Assembly (NCBI GenBank): GCA_038227745.1
Contig: JBBRPS010000134.1
Coordinates: forward strand, 1 to 16,181
DNA: 16,181 bases
Direction of reading: 5' to 3'
Source: DASPXY01 sp038227745
GTDB taxonomy: Bacteria; Planctomycetota; Planctomycetia; Gemmatales; Gemmataceae
Positions 1-7,764 of the stretch are shown here, one piece after another; position 1 is the first letter of the stretch; every line of letters starts with the position of its first letter. The notes beneath the pieces are model-generated. The model was not told the DNA's origin, made no database searches, and was given only the letters and a program-made list of their open reading frames with translations. Position numbers and translations under genes: made by a program.

Positions 1-168
1 CAGGAGAGCCGCGACAGCCCGTGTTGTCGCGCTTTCCGCATGAATTCTGCGGTTTCCGAAGAGTGACACCACACTGTCATCGCTACCGACTTGGATGCAA
101 GTTTTCGTGCCAGAAACACTAGTACACCGCGGCGGCAATCTGTAGCCGTTTAGCCGCGCGCCTCCCTT
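1..168. other. Window start without a recognisable gene
   Basis: I see no convincing coding sequence here. Open frames that reach into it from the right are opposite-strand or wrong-frame shadows of the glycosyltransferase gene. Two small hairpins are present. One has arms CGCGACA (10-16) and TGTCGCG (25-31) around an 8-nt loop. The other has CCGCA (36-40) and TGCGG (48-52) around a 7-nt loop. They could belong to the end of a gene lying to the left of the window. A copy of CGTTTAGCCGCG at 147-158 repeats the outer end of the large hairpin that starts at 169. Confidence 0.4.
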
Positions 169-231
169 CGTTTAGCCGCGGTTCGGAGAACCGCGTTCGG
201 CGAGCGCGGTTCTCCGAACCGCGGCTAAACG
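169..231. terminator. Long perfect inverted repeat, probable operon terminator
   Basis: Two perfectly complementary 27-nt arms (169-195 and 205-231) enclose a 9-nt loop. The arms begin CGTTTAGCCGCGG and include GGTTCGGAGAACC, so each arm can also fold on itself. The element lies about 50 nt past the stop codon of the last minus-strand gene of the LPS operon, where a terminator is expected. There is no clear U-tract, so it may act as an RNA-stabilising hairpin or be a dispersed repeat used as a terminator. A partial extra copy of the outer 12 nt lies at 147-158, which favours a repeat-family origin. Confidence 0.6.
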
Positions 232-279
232 AGGTGCCTTTCTCCGCGCTGGACTCAGTAGCCGGATTCGCGGGCGGCT

Positions 280-1455
280 TCACGCGGCTCGCTTCCGCGC
301 CAGGGCCTCGGTGAAGACCTGCAAGAGTTGGCGATAGTGGTGCTCGAAGGTCCACAGGGCGGCCGTCCGCCGTGCCGCCTGGGCACACGCCGACCGCCGC
401 GACGGCTCCAGCAGCTGGGCCATCGCCCAGGCCAGGCGGTCGTGGTCGTGCGGGTCGTCGATGACGTACCCTTCCTGCAGCGGCCGCAACAACTCGCTCG
501 CCCCGTTGTAGCGCGTCGTGATCACCGGCAGCGCGCAGGCCAGGGCCTCCAGCACGACGAGAGAACACGGGTCGTAAAAGGTGGGGTGGACGAGGAAGTC
601 CGAGGCGAAGTAGGCGTTGCGCATCTCCGGACAGTGGCCGGCGAAGCGCACGCGGTCGGCGATGCCTAGCCGCCGCACCAGCCGCTGGTACGCGCCGCTC
701 TCGGGGTTGCCGACCACGAGGAGGCGGAACGGCGGCCCCGCCCCGCGCGGGAGCCGGGCAACCGCGTGCAGCAGCGGGTCGAGGCCCTTGAGGCGGTAGT
801 TCATCGCCGCGAACAGGCCGACCGTTTCGTCCGGGGCGATGACCCAGTGCTGCCGCCACTCCAGCCGGCGGCGCAGGCGGTCCGCCTCGGGGAAACGGTT
901 CGGGTCGATCGCGCTGCGGACGACGTACAGGTCCTCCGCGGGCACGTTGTAATGGCGCTGGAAGTGGCCGCGGACCATGTGGCTGTTGACGACGACGAGC
1001 GGCCGTGGCTCCATCAGGTATTGCCGCCGCTCCAGGCGCCGGAACGACCAGTAGGCCAGGTCCAACCACTTCACGGCGCGGGCGGCGCCGCGCGCCAGCC
1101 CGCTGCGATACTTGCGCAGGTTGTGCTCGACGGAAGCGCTGTGCAGGCCGCCCTGCGGGTAGAGAACGTCCTGGCCCCACGTCTTGTCGAAGCCGACCGA
1201 GACGTCGTGCGTGCCCTCCTGCAGGGCGCGCTCGCACAGGGCGCCGAAGCGCCACGGGCGCAGGAAGCGCGGGCCGCGCGGCGCGGGCAGGGCGTGGTAG
1301 CGCACGCCGGCAGGCAGGGCGTGCTCGTCCCAGCGGCAGGCGTACAGGTGGACCTCATGGCGGTCGGCGACGAGGCGCCGGGCGAGGTCGGCGATGTAAG
1401 TCTCACAGCCGCCGCGGGCCGGCAGCACGCTCTCGTAGCAGAAGGCGATCTTCAT
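280..1455 (-). CDS. Family 4 glycosyltransferase, LPS core (WaaG/RfaG-like)
   Basis: This 391-residue protein is a GT-B retaining glycosyltransferase that probably adds a sugar from a nucleotide-sugar donor to the LPS core on the cytoplasmic face of the inner membrane. The N-terminal acceptor domain carries the glycine-rich RGGCETYIADLARRL stretch (about 14-28). The C-terminal GT4 donor domain has GLFAAMNYRLKGLD (213-226), a VVGN strand (247-250) and HPTFYDPCSLVVLEAL (290-305), the E-x7-E-type region that binds the nucleotide sugar, ending at E303. Length fits WaaG-type enzymes. The ATG at 1455 overlaps the stop of the upstream kinase gene as ATGA, and a GAGG sits about 8 nt before it. It is the last gene of the LPS operon. 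The exact sugar and acceptor cannot be read from sequence, so no symbol is assigned. Confidence 0.85.
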   Translation of the reverse strand: MKIAFCYESVLPARGGCETYIADLARRLVADRHEVHLYACRWDEHALPAGVRYHALPAPRGPRFLRPWRFGALCERALQEGTHDVSVGFDKTWGQDVLYPQGGLHSASVEHNLRKYRSGLARGAARAVKWLDLAYWSFRRLERRQYLMEPRPLVVVNSHMVRGHFQRHYNVPAEDLYVVRSAIDPNRFPEADRLRRRLEWRQHWVIAPDETVGLFAAMNYRLKGLDPLLHAVARLPRGAGPPFRLLVVGNPESGAYQRLVRRLGIADRVRFAGHCPEMRNAYFASDFLVHPTFYDPCSLVVLEALACALPVITTRYNGASELLRPLQEGYVIDDPHDHDRLAWAMAQLLEPSRRSACAQAARRTAALWTFEHHYRQLLQVFTEALARKRAA

Positions 1456-2324
1456 GTCCGGGCCTCGGCTTTCTTCTCGTTGTGCCGCCGGTAGCGGCGC
1501 CATTTCAGCCGGACGAGCCAGCCCAGCAGCCGCCCGCCGTGCGTCCGCCGCGCCGCACCGAGGTAGCGGCGCCAGAACAGCGCCCGGTCGCGGTCATCGA
1601 CGCCGGCCACCTCGGAGGAGTACAGCAGCTGCCCCAGGTCCTTGACCCGCCACAGCCGCCACGTCCACGGATGGCGTGCCAGCCGGTGCAGGTCGATCAG
1701 GTGGACGCGGCCGCGCCACTCCGCCACCGCGCCCTCCGTGTCGCGGCGCGGGACGTAGAAGTGGCACAGGTACAGGTCCTTGTGGAAGCAGCGGCGGTCG
1801 TGCAGCGCGCGCGCCAGCCGCGCCACCTCGGTGACGAGGTCGCGCTTCCAGCGCCGGAACTCCGCGGGGGCCAGGCGGGCGGCGGCGACGGGGACCGCCT
1901 CGTGCAGCGGCAGCATGTCGGTGAGTTCTTCCACCGCGAGGAAGCTTTGCAGGCGTCCCCACGGGCCGATGTACTCGCCCGCCGCGACGACTGCGGGCAC
2001 CGGCAGGCCCTGCTCCCGCGCCCAGTCGAGGTGGCGCGACTCCTGCAGCGCGGGGGACCAGCCGGCGCCGGGCCAGAGTGCCGCCGCCATGCCGCGCCAC
2101 CACCCTAGCCGGTAGTGCCGCTTCAGGTACACCGCGAGCCGCTTCCCCTCGGCGTCGAGGATCCAGCGCCCGGTGGAGCGGCCCTGCTTGGCGTGGAAGC
2201 GGTCGGTGACGGTCACGTCCATGATGCGGTCAGGCCAGCCCGGGCCAAGCAGTTCCGCCCAGTCCGGCCGCTGCCGCAGCCGCCGCACGCCGCGGACCAG
2301 GCGCCGCCAGAGGGTATCGCTCAT
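1452..2324 (-). CDS. WaaP/InaA-type lipopolysaccharide core kinase
   Basis: This 290-residue protein belongs to the Kdo/WaaP lipopolysaccharide kinase family (protein-kinase-like fold), whose members phosphorylate heptose or Kdo in the LPS inner core using ATP. Kinase landmarks are in order: a lysine in AVYLKRHY (K68), a glutamate at E95, the catalytic-loop motif FHKDLYLCHFYV (180-191, D183) and the metal-binding motif VHLIDLHRL (207-215, D211). The family's HKDLY and LIDLHR signatures are intact, so the enzyme should be active. The ATG at 2324 has GGAG 9 nt upstream and overlaps the upstream kinase stop (ATGA). Its own stop overlaps the glycosyltransferase start in the same way. The tail is very basic (RLKWRRYRRHNEKK), which would suit binding to a membrane or to anionic LPS. 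Which core sugar is phosphorylated is unknown. Confidence 0.85.
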   Translation of the reverse strand: MSDTLWRRLVRGVRRLRQRPDWAELLGPGWPDRIMDVTVTDRFHAKQGRSTGRWILDAEGKRLAVYLKRHYRLGWWRGMAAALWPGAGWSPALQESRHLDWAREQGLPVPAVVAAGEYIGPWGRLQSFLAVEELTDMLPLHEAVPVAAARLAPAEFRRWKRDLVTEVARLARALHDRRCFHKDLYLCHFYVPRRDTEGAVAEWRGRVHLIDLHRLARHPWTWRLWRVKDLGQLLYSSEVAGVDDRDRALFWRRYLGAARRTHGGRLLGWLVRLKWRRYRRHNEKKAEART

Positions 2325-3967
2325 CTCGCCGTACTCCGTGCGCGGCGCCGCCAATCCCAGGCCGCGGGCGCCGCCGGCGCCGTACCGCACGGCTCCTGTC
2401 GGGGGGGCTTCAGGAGCTTCCGGGCGAGCCGCTGCAGGGCCGGCGTCAGCCGCGGCAGGCCGAAGTAGGCGAGCAAGAGGCGCAGCCGCTCGCTGCGGCT
2501 GCACGTGAGGCCCAGTTCCCGCTGGAGCGCCGCGAGATCGCGCAGCGCGTCGGCCGGCCGGAAGCGGCGCATTTTCCGCAGCCCGCTGACGCAGCCCAGG
2601 ACCACGCGGGCCGTTCTTGCTGGCCGGACGTGCAGGGCGTCGCCGGCCGAACTTTCGGAAATGAATACGTGGCCGGCGTCGTGGACGCGGCGGAGGACGG
2701 CCCCAGCCTGCGCCAGCACTTCCCGGCGCGTTGCGCGGTCGGCAGTACGGGCCAGCCACGCGGCGAACGGCACGGCCCCGCGCACCGGCTCAGTCAGCAG
2801 CAGCGACTCTGTGCGCCCCGGCCGCGAGGTTTTCTGCCCGACCGCCAGCAGGCGCGGCGTGACGACTCCGTAGCGCTCCAGGCGGAAGAGGGTCGCGGCC
2901 TGCTCCAGCTCCGGCGACGTCAGCGGCCGGCGCCGCAGCCAGGCCCAGAACCAGGCGAGCGGCCGGCTGCCGCTGCGGCGCACCAGCCGGGCGAGCCGGT
3001 TCTCCGCACGGCTGACGACACAGTGCCACACGAGGGCGCCGCCGCGCCGGGAAGGGCCGGGGAGCACCAGCCACTCCGGCACGCGCCCGTTCAGCTCATC
3101 GCGGAATTCGCGCGTGACGCACAGTGCCTCGCCGTCCAGCCAGACGAGGTTCTGCCGGCCCGACTCCAGAGGCGGCCGGCGCAGCTCGCGAATGCGCCGC
3201 TTCCGCAGCAGCGCCGTCGCCCGCTTGCGGACCGTCCGGACGGCCTCGGCCAGGGAGGGCGTGTCGGCGGCGCCGGTCGCAGCGCTGTGGCGGAGGTACG
3301 CGCGCAGGCAGGCCAGGCGGTCCCGGACGGCGACGAGGTCGGCGGCGAGGGTCGCGTCCAGCGCCGCCAGGTCGCGCAGCCTCACCGCCCAACTCACGCG
3401 CCGCCGGCGTCGCGAGCGCTGCCAGTCGAGGAAGTGGAACGCGGGCGTGCCGTCGGCCCCGGCAGCGATCAAGACGTGCTTGGAGTACAGGTCCGGGTGG
3501 TCGAAGCCGGCGGCGTGGATGCGGGCCACCTCGACCCCCAGGCAGGTGGCGAGTCCGCATCGCTCCCCCGACGCCCTGTCGCGCAGGAACGTCCGCAGGT
3601 CGCTGCAGCCGGGCAGCTCGCGCAGCAGCAGGAACGCCCGGCCGGCCCCGTCTTCTCCCGCGGCGATCGGCTCGGGACAGCCGATGCCCGCGGCGGCCAC
3701 CTCGCGCAGCGTGAGGAATTCGCGATACGCCTTGGCGACGAAACCGCGGCCGGCCCAGGCGTTGGCGAGGCGGTCGCGCCAGGGCACACGGTGCTCGCGC
3801 TTGAGGAAGGCGCCGCCCACCTCCTCCCCGAACGCGACACGGAGGACGTGCCGGTCGGGATGGCCGCAGTAGATCACCCCGGCGAGGCCGAGGAAGTCGC
3901 CCGGCGTCCGCAGGCCGAGGCGGGCCAGCGGTTCGCGGTAGCGGGGGTTGAGCGCGACGAACGCCAT
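2321..3967 (-). CDS. Tandem WaaP-like protein: active-looking kinase fused to pseudokinase
   Basis: This 548-residue protein holds two copies of a WaaP/InaA-type kinase domain. The first (about 30-230) has GGAFLKRE (K56), HAAGFDHPDLYSKHVLI (151-167, D159) and FHFLDWQR (178-184, D181), so its catalytic Lys and both Asp are present. The second (about 270-505) keeps the family's layout, with TLFRLERYGVVTPRLLAVG (359-377) resembling the usual L-x-x-x-G-V-x-x-P segment. Its catalytic loop reads VHDAGHVFISESSAGDAL and its metal-site segment VVLGCVSGLRKMRRF, where the expected aspartates are missing. The second half is therefore probably a pseudokinase. Single-domain WaaP is about 250-290 residues, so the length fits a fusion or duplication. 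The gene is joined to waaF by a one-base TGATG overlap and to the next kinase by ATGA. Role in core phosphorylation is inferred. Confidence 0.75.
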   Translation of the reverse strand: MAFVALNPRYREPLARLGLRTPGDFLGLAGVIYCGHPDRHVLRVAFGEEVGGAFLKREHRVPWRDRLANAWAGRGFVAKAYREFLTLREVAAAGIGCPEPIAAGEDGAGRAFLLLRELPGCSDLRTFLRDRASGERCGLATCLGVEVARIHAAGFDHPDLYSKHVLIAAGADGTPAFHFLDWQRSRRRRRVSWAVRLRDLAALDATLAADLVAVRDRLACLRAYLRHSAATGAADTPSLAEAVRTVRKRATALLRKRRIRELRRPPLESGRQNLVWLDGEALCVTREFRDELNGRVPEWLVLPGPSRRGGALVWHCVVSRAENRLARLVRRSGSRPLAWFWAWLRRRPLTSPELEQAATLFRLERYGVVTPRLLAVGQKTSRPGRTESLLLTEPVRGAVPFAAWLARTADRATRREVLAQAGAVLRRVHDAGHVFISESSAGDALHVRPARTARVVLGCVSGLRKMRRFRPADALRDLAALQRELGLTCSRSERLRLLLAYFGLPRLTPALQRLARKLLKPPRQEPCGTAPAAPAAWDWRRRARSTAR

Positions 3968-5016
3968 CACGCCGCCTTTCGCTGGAAGAAGCGCGCCAGC
4001 AAGTCGGTCGCCGCCGTGAACACCTCGCCCGGCTCCAGCAACCGCATGCAGCGGTGGTCGAGCGGGCACGTGCGCAGCTGGCATGGGCCGCACGCGACCT
4101 CCTTCTGCAAGTGAACGGCTCCCTGGTAATACGTCTCGGTCCAGGGGATGTGCGTCGGCCCGAAGAGGGTGACGAGGGGGCGGCCGAAGGCGGCGGCGAA
4201 GTGGCGCGGGCCGCTGTCGGTGGTGACGAGCAGGTCCGCCCGCCGGACGCACGCCTTGGTCAGACCGAGTGACAGGGGTACGTCAGCGAGGCTATGGATG
4301 CCGGGGCGGTTCGCCAGGCTGGTGATGTCGCGCGCCAGGTCGCGCTCGCCCGGCCCGCACAGCACCAACACGCCGCTGCCGCGCCGGTCGGCGAGGAGCT
4401 GCGCCAGGTGCGCGAACGACTCCGTGGACCAGTGCTTCGCCGACCCGTAGGCCGCTCCAGGGTTGAGGCAGACGACCTCGTAATGGCGATCCAGCCGCGC
4501 CCGCTCCCAGACCTCGTCGGCAGCGCGCTCGTCGGCGGACGTGGTAAACAGCTCCATGCGGAAGCCGGGGTGGGGGCAGCCGACGTGCTCGGCGAGGAGG
4601 TTGTAAGCGTCGATGACGGGGCTGGGCAGGAAGCCGCCGTCCGGGGCGAGCACGGGCCGCAGGCCATCGGTGAGGAGCCAGCTGCGGCCGCCGCGGGCAT
4701 AGCCAACGATACGGCGGCACCCGCCGAGCTTGGCGACGAGGGCGGAGCGGAACGAGTTCGGGAACAGCACTGCCAGATCGACGCGCTGGCGGCGCAGGGC
4801 CAGTGCCACGGCGGGCCAGCGCCGCGACCACGGGCCGCGCGTGTCAAGGGGGACCTGCGCGTCGAACCAGGGCGAGCCTTCGAGGACGCCGGCGACGTAG
4901 GGTTTGACCATACCGATCATGCGGACCGGGGCGAAGTGGCGGCGCAGGGCGCGCACGGCGGGCGTGGCCATGACGGCGTCGCCGACCCAGTTCGGCAGAA
5001 AGACGGCGATCTTCAT
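3967..5016 (-). CDS. waaF: ADP-heptose:LPS heptosyltransferase II
   Basis: This 349-residue protein is a family 9 GT-B glycosyltransferase that moves L-glycero-D-manno-heptose from ADP-heptose onto the growing LPS inner core at the cytoplasmic membrane. The N-terminus has the hallmark PNWVGDAVMATPAVRAL (8-24). The C-terminal donor half has LNPGAAYGSAKHW (184-196), TTDSGPRHFAAAFGRP (265-280) and TLFGPTHIPWTETY (283-296), followed by the cysteine-rich CGPCQLRTCPLDHRCM segment (309-324) seen in many WaaF-type proteins. Length is normal for WaaF. The start at 5016 is the first Met of the typical MKIAVFLPNW opening. Its substrate would be made through HldE, encoded just upstream in the same operon. 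WaaF versus WaaC/WaaQ specificity is assigned by motif resemblance only. Confidence 0.9.
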   Translation of the reverse strand: MKIAVFLPNWVGDAVMATPAVRALRRHFAPVRMIGMVKPYVAGVLEGSPWFDAQVPLDTRGPWSRRWPAVALALRRQRVDLAVLFPNSFRSALVAKLGGCRRIVGYARGGRSWLLTDGLRPVLAPDGGFLPSPVIDAYNLLAEHVGCPHPGFRMELFTTSADERAADEVWERARLDRHYEVVCLNPGAAYGSAKHWSTESFAHLAQLLADRRGSGVLVLCGPGERDLARDITSLANRPGIHSLADVPLSLGLTKACVRRADLLVTTDSGPRHFAAAFGRPLVTLFGPTHIPWTETYYQGAVHLQKEVACGPCQLRTCPLDHRCMRLLEPGEVFTAATDLLARFFQRKAA

Positions 5017-5039
5017 GGTCCGCCAACTCCCTCATGTCC

Positions 5040-5107
5040 GACGAGCGACGGGCTTTACGCCCGCCGTCCGGGGCGTCCAACGGCGGGGACAAGCCCCGCC
5101 GCTCGTC
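5040..5107. repeat. Imperfect inverted repeat between hldE and waaF
   Basis: Two 29-nt arms (5040-5068 and 5079-5107) are complementary with about 7-8 mismatches. The outer ends GACGAGCG and CGCTCGTC match exactly. Each arm contains its own stem: GGGC-tttac-GCCC at 5050-5062 and CGGCGGGG-acaag-CCCCGCCG at 5081-5101. The structure fills most of the hldE-waaF junction, where the neighbouring operon junctions have no gap. It resembles a dispersed intergenic repeat and could stabilise RNA or partly terminate transcription. Confidence 0.7.
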
Positions 5108-5133
5108 AGATCGTTCGCCGTGCCGGCCGGGAC

Positions 5134-6627
5134 TCACGCCGCCTGCAACTTCTGCAACACGCTCGTCGTCGAGAAGCCGGCCCGCAGCCGCGCCAGGTGG
5201 ACGCGGCCGCCGTACGACTCAACGAACTCGGCGCCGACCACCTCGTCCGCGCGGTAGTCCGCCCCCTTCACCAGCACGTCGGGCCGGACCGCCTCGATCA
5301 GCCGCAGCGGCGTCGCCTCGTCGAAGACGGTGACGTAATCGACCGCGTGCAGTCCGGCCAGCACTTGCGCCCGTGCCTCGACCGGGTTGACCGGCCGGCC
5401 CTCGCCCTTGAGGCGGCGCACGCTCGCGTCGCTGTTCAGGCCCACCACCAGCACGTCCGCCTGCCCCCGCGCCTCCTGCAGGTACTGGACGTGGCCGGCG
5501 TGCAGCACGTCGAAGCAACCGTTGGTGAACGCCACGCGCTGGCCGTGGCGGCGCCGGTCCTCCAGGTCGCGGCACAGGCCGTCCAGCGTGACCAGCTTGC
5601 CGTCGCCCTGGCCGGGACCGACGCGGCTGCCGCCGTGCAGCAGGTCGTGGAGGATCTCGTCGCGCGTCACCGTCGCCACGCCGATCTTCTCGACCTCCAG
5701 GCCGCCGGCCACGTTCGCCAGCGGAATGGCGGCGTCGTAGTCCGCGCCTGCCGCCAGCGCCATCGCGAGCACACTCAGGACCATGTCGCCGGCGCCGGTG
5801 ATGTCGTAGACCTGCCGCGGCCGCGTCGGATACACCTGCCGCCGGCCGTCGCGGTGGACCAGGGCCATGCCGTCCTTGTCGAGCGTGATGACGGCGGCTT
5901 CGAGGTCGAGTTGCTCCTGCAACTGGGCGCCGGCGTCCAGCACCTGCGCGGTGGTGCATTGCAGCACGCGGCCGGTCGCCAGGCCCGCTTCGAGGCGGTT
6001 CGGTGTAATCGCGGAGCAACCGTGATACTTGCGGTAGTCCGAGCCGCGGACCGGGTCGGCGAGGACGCGCAGGCCGAGCGCCCGCGCCCCGGCGATGACC
6101 GCGGCGAGAAGGCCAGGCGTGCAGACGCCCTTGTCGTAATCGCTGATCAGGACGATGTCCGTTCGGCGCAGCTGGGCGGTGACGGCGCGGCCCAGTTCCG
6201 CCTGGATCGGCTCGGCCACCGGCGTGCGGACCTCGTAATCGACGCGCAGCATCTGCTGCGGGTGCTTGTGCTGGGCGCGGCCGATGTAGCGCTCCTTGAC
6301 GGTGCTTGGCCGGGTGCCGTCGCTGAGGACGCCCTCATGGTCGATGGTCAGGTCGGTGAGGGCCTGGCGGATGCGGCCGCCGTCCGCGTCGGCGCCGACG
6401 ACGCCGGCGATAGCGACTCGGGCGCCAAGGGCGCGGAGCATGGTGGCGACGCTGCTGGCGCCGCCGAGACGCTCCTCGCGCCGCTCCGCGTGCAGCAGGA
6501 TGACCGGCGCCTCCTGGCTGATGCGCTCGGCATCGCCCCAGACGTAGCGGTCGAGCATGAGGTCGCCGACCACCAGCACGCGCGGCTGGCCCAGGCGCTG
6601 GACGAGATCAATGAGGTTTGCGGACAT
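5134..6627 (-). CDS. hldE: Bifunctional heptose-7-phosphate kinase / heptose-1-phosphate adenylyltransferase
   Basis: This 497-residue protein catalyses two steps of ADP-heptose synthesis: phosphorylation of heptose 7-phosphate at position 1, and later AMP transfer to heptose 1-phosphate. The N-terminal ribokinase/PfkB domain (about 1-330) has VVGDLMLDRYVWG (19-31), GGASSVA (55-61) and the catalytic DITGAGD (275-281). The C-terminal nucleotidyltransferase domain (about 360-497) has FTNGCFDVLHAGHVQYL (367-383), with the HxGH motif at 376-379, and VKGADY (453-458). Both active sites look complete, and length fits HldE (about 475-500). The ATG at 6627 is preceded by a purine-rich AGAGGGGGGA. GmhA, GmhB and HldD, needed for the other steps, are not in the window. 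The gene sits between two hairpin-bearing gaps in an otherwise overlapping operon. Confidence 0.95.
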   Translation of the reverse strand: MSANLIDLVQRLGQPRVLVVGDLMLDRYVWGDAERISQEAPVILLHAERREERLGGASSVATMLRALGARVAIAGVVGADADGGRIRQALTDLTIDHEGVLSDGTRPSTVKERYIGRAQHKHPQQMLRVDYEVRTPVAEPIQAELGRAVTAQLRRTDIVLISDYDKGVCTPGLLAAVIAGARALGLRVLADPVRGSDYRKYHGCSAITPNRLEAGLATGRVLQCTTAQVLDAGAQLQEQLDLEAAVITLDKDGMALVHRDGRRQVYPTRPRQVYDITGAGDMVLSVLAMALAAGADYDAAIPLANVAGGLEVEKIGVATVTRDEILHDLLHGGSRVGPGQGDGKLVTLDGLCRDLEDRRRHGQRVAFTNGCFDVLHAGHVQYLQEARGQADVLVVGLNSDASVRRLKGEGRPVNPVEARAQVLAGLHAVDYVTVFDEATPLRLIEAVRPDVLVKGADYRADEVVGAEFVESYGGRVHLARLRAGFSTTSVLQKLQAA

Positions 6628-6688
6628 CCCTGTCCCCCCTCTCTAAAGGAAAGCCGAAGTGTGGACCCTATTCAGAGGCGGATTCGGG

Positions 6689-6747
6689 CCGTGGGTCAGG
6701 ACTCCGATCCTGACAGGCCATGTCAGGATCGGAGTTCTGACCCACGG
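6689..6747. repeat. Near-perfect inverted repeat between the DHS-like gene and hldE
   Basis: Two 27-nt arms (6689-6715 and 6721-6747) enclose a 5-nt loop and differ at one position. The arms begin CCGTGGGTCAG and include CTCCGATCCTGACA. The hairpin begins 10 nt after the end of the upstream gene in the direction of transcription and ends about 60 nt before the hldE start. It has no run of T on the minus-strand side, so a full intrinsic terminator is unlikely. It may be an attenuator or a dispersed palindromic repeat. Its sequence is unrelated to the hairpin between hldE and waaF. Confidence 0.8.
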
Positions 6748-6756
6748 AAGCCACTT

Positions 6757-7764
6757 CTAGGCTGCCTGGGCTGCTTCGGTCGTGACGGACTGCTGTGCGG
6801 CGAGCTGGCAGGCGACGGCCGCGTGCAGCAGCGGCAGCAGCACCTCGTGATGGCCGATCAGCTCGATGCCCTCCGAGGATGGCCGCTCCAGTACGTTCAC
6901 CCGCGAACGGTACTGCGCCTGCTTGTCCACGTTGACCGTGATGAGGCCATCGAGGTCGTGGCCGAAGTTCCGCACCACCGCGACGGCCTTGACGAACACC
7001 TCGGGCATCACGACGGCGCTGCCGAGGTTGAGCCAGACGCCGTGCGCCATCGTCGAGACGACCGTGCAGAGGCGGCGGAAGTCGATCATCGACGCCTCGC
7101 CGAGCGCGGCGCCGGAGACGTGCGGGTGCATGTGGACGATGTCGGTGCCGAGCGCCACGTGGACCGTGCAGGGGATGCCGGCCCGGTAGGCGGCGAGTAC
7201 CAGGCTGCTGTCGGCGTGCGGCGCCTGCAGGCCGTCGAGGTACTGCCCCAGCGCCCAGCCCAGGCCCAGGTCGTTCTCCGCCCCGGCGCGGGCGGCGACG
7301 GCGAAGGCGTCCGCCGTCTCGCGTGCCATGCCGAAGCGGCCGTCGAGCAACTGCGCGGCCACGTCCTCGCTCGTCTTGCCGGCCACAGCCAGCTCGAAGT
7401 CGTGGATGGCCGCCGCCCCGTTCAGCGCCACCGCCTTGAGCAGGCCGCGGCGGATCCAGTCGATCAGGTAGGGGGCGCACCCAGTCTTGATGACGTGGCC
7501 GCCGAGCGCCGCGACGACGGGCCGCCGCTGCACGTGTGCCCGACACAGGTGGGCGCAGACGCGGCGGAGGTCCTTGCCGGCGAGCTGCCGCGGCAGGGAG
7601 TCGAGCCACTCGCTCACGGTCGCGCCGGCCTCGACCGGGCGGCCGAGGTCCTCGACGAAGACCTTCGAGGGGCGCGCGTTGAGTTCGTAGGTTTTCAGCC
7701 CGTGCAGGTCGAACGGCGGCACCGCCGTGCGAGCACACCCATCGGGGAGGTTCCGTCCATTCAC
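6757..7764 (-). CDS. Deoxyhypusine-synthase-like (DHS-fold) protein of unknown function
   Basis: This 335-residue protein resembles the bacterial family often labelled deoxyhypusine-synthase-like, which has an NAD-binding Rossmann-type fold. Visible conserved blocks are GGHVIKTGCAPYLIDWI (88-104), ALNGAAAIHDFELAVAGKTSED (113-134), GLGWALGQYL (167-176), VHVALGTDIVHMHPHVSG (201-218) and RNFGHDLDGLITVNVD (265-280). True deoxyhypusine synthase modifies eIF5A, which bacteria lack, so the real substrate is unknown. Homospermidine synthase-like chemistry is one known alternative in the superfamily. The GTG start at 7764 is chosen because it overlaps the lpxK stop as GTGA, with AAGGAAG upstream. The nearby ATG at 7760 is in another frame. 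Lying directly after lpxK and before hldE, it may serve envelope synthesis, but that is inference. Family assignment is from memory of these motifs. Confidence 0.6.
   Translation of the reverse strand: MNGRNLPDGCARTAVPPFDLHGLKTYELNARPSKVFVEDLGRPVEAGATVSEWLDSLPRQLAGKDLRRVCAHLCRAHVQRRPVVAALGGHVIKTGCAPYLIDWIRRGLLKAVALNGAAAIHDFELAVAGKTSEDVAAQLLDGRFGMARETADAFAVAARAGAENDLGLGWALGQYLDGLQAPHADSSLVLAAYRAGIPCTVHVALGTDIVHMHPHVSGAALGEASMIDFRRLCTVVSTMAHGVWLNLGSAVVMPEVFVKAVAVVRNFGHDLDGLITVNVDKQAQYRSRVNVLERPSSEGIELIGHHEVLLPLLHAAVACQLAAQQSVTTEAAQAA

Noticed and set aside
119..1255. Minus-strand open frame of 378 codons in another frame of the glycosyltransferase
   Set aside because: Composition is Arg/Pro/Ala-rich with no motif, and it overlaps a clear GT4 enzyme in the correct frame.
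7758..7760. ATG directly after the lpxK stop as start of the next gene
   Set aside because: It is in the wrong frame for the DHS-like protein; the GTG at 7764 is in frame and gives the overlap typical of this operon.
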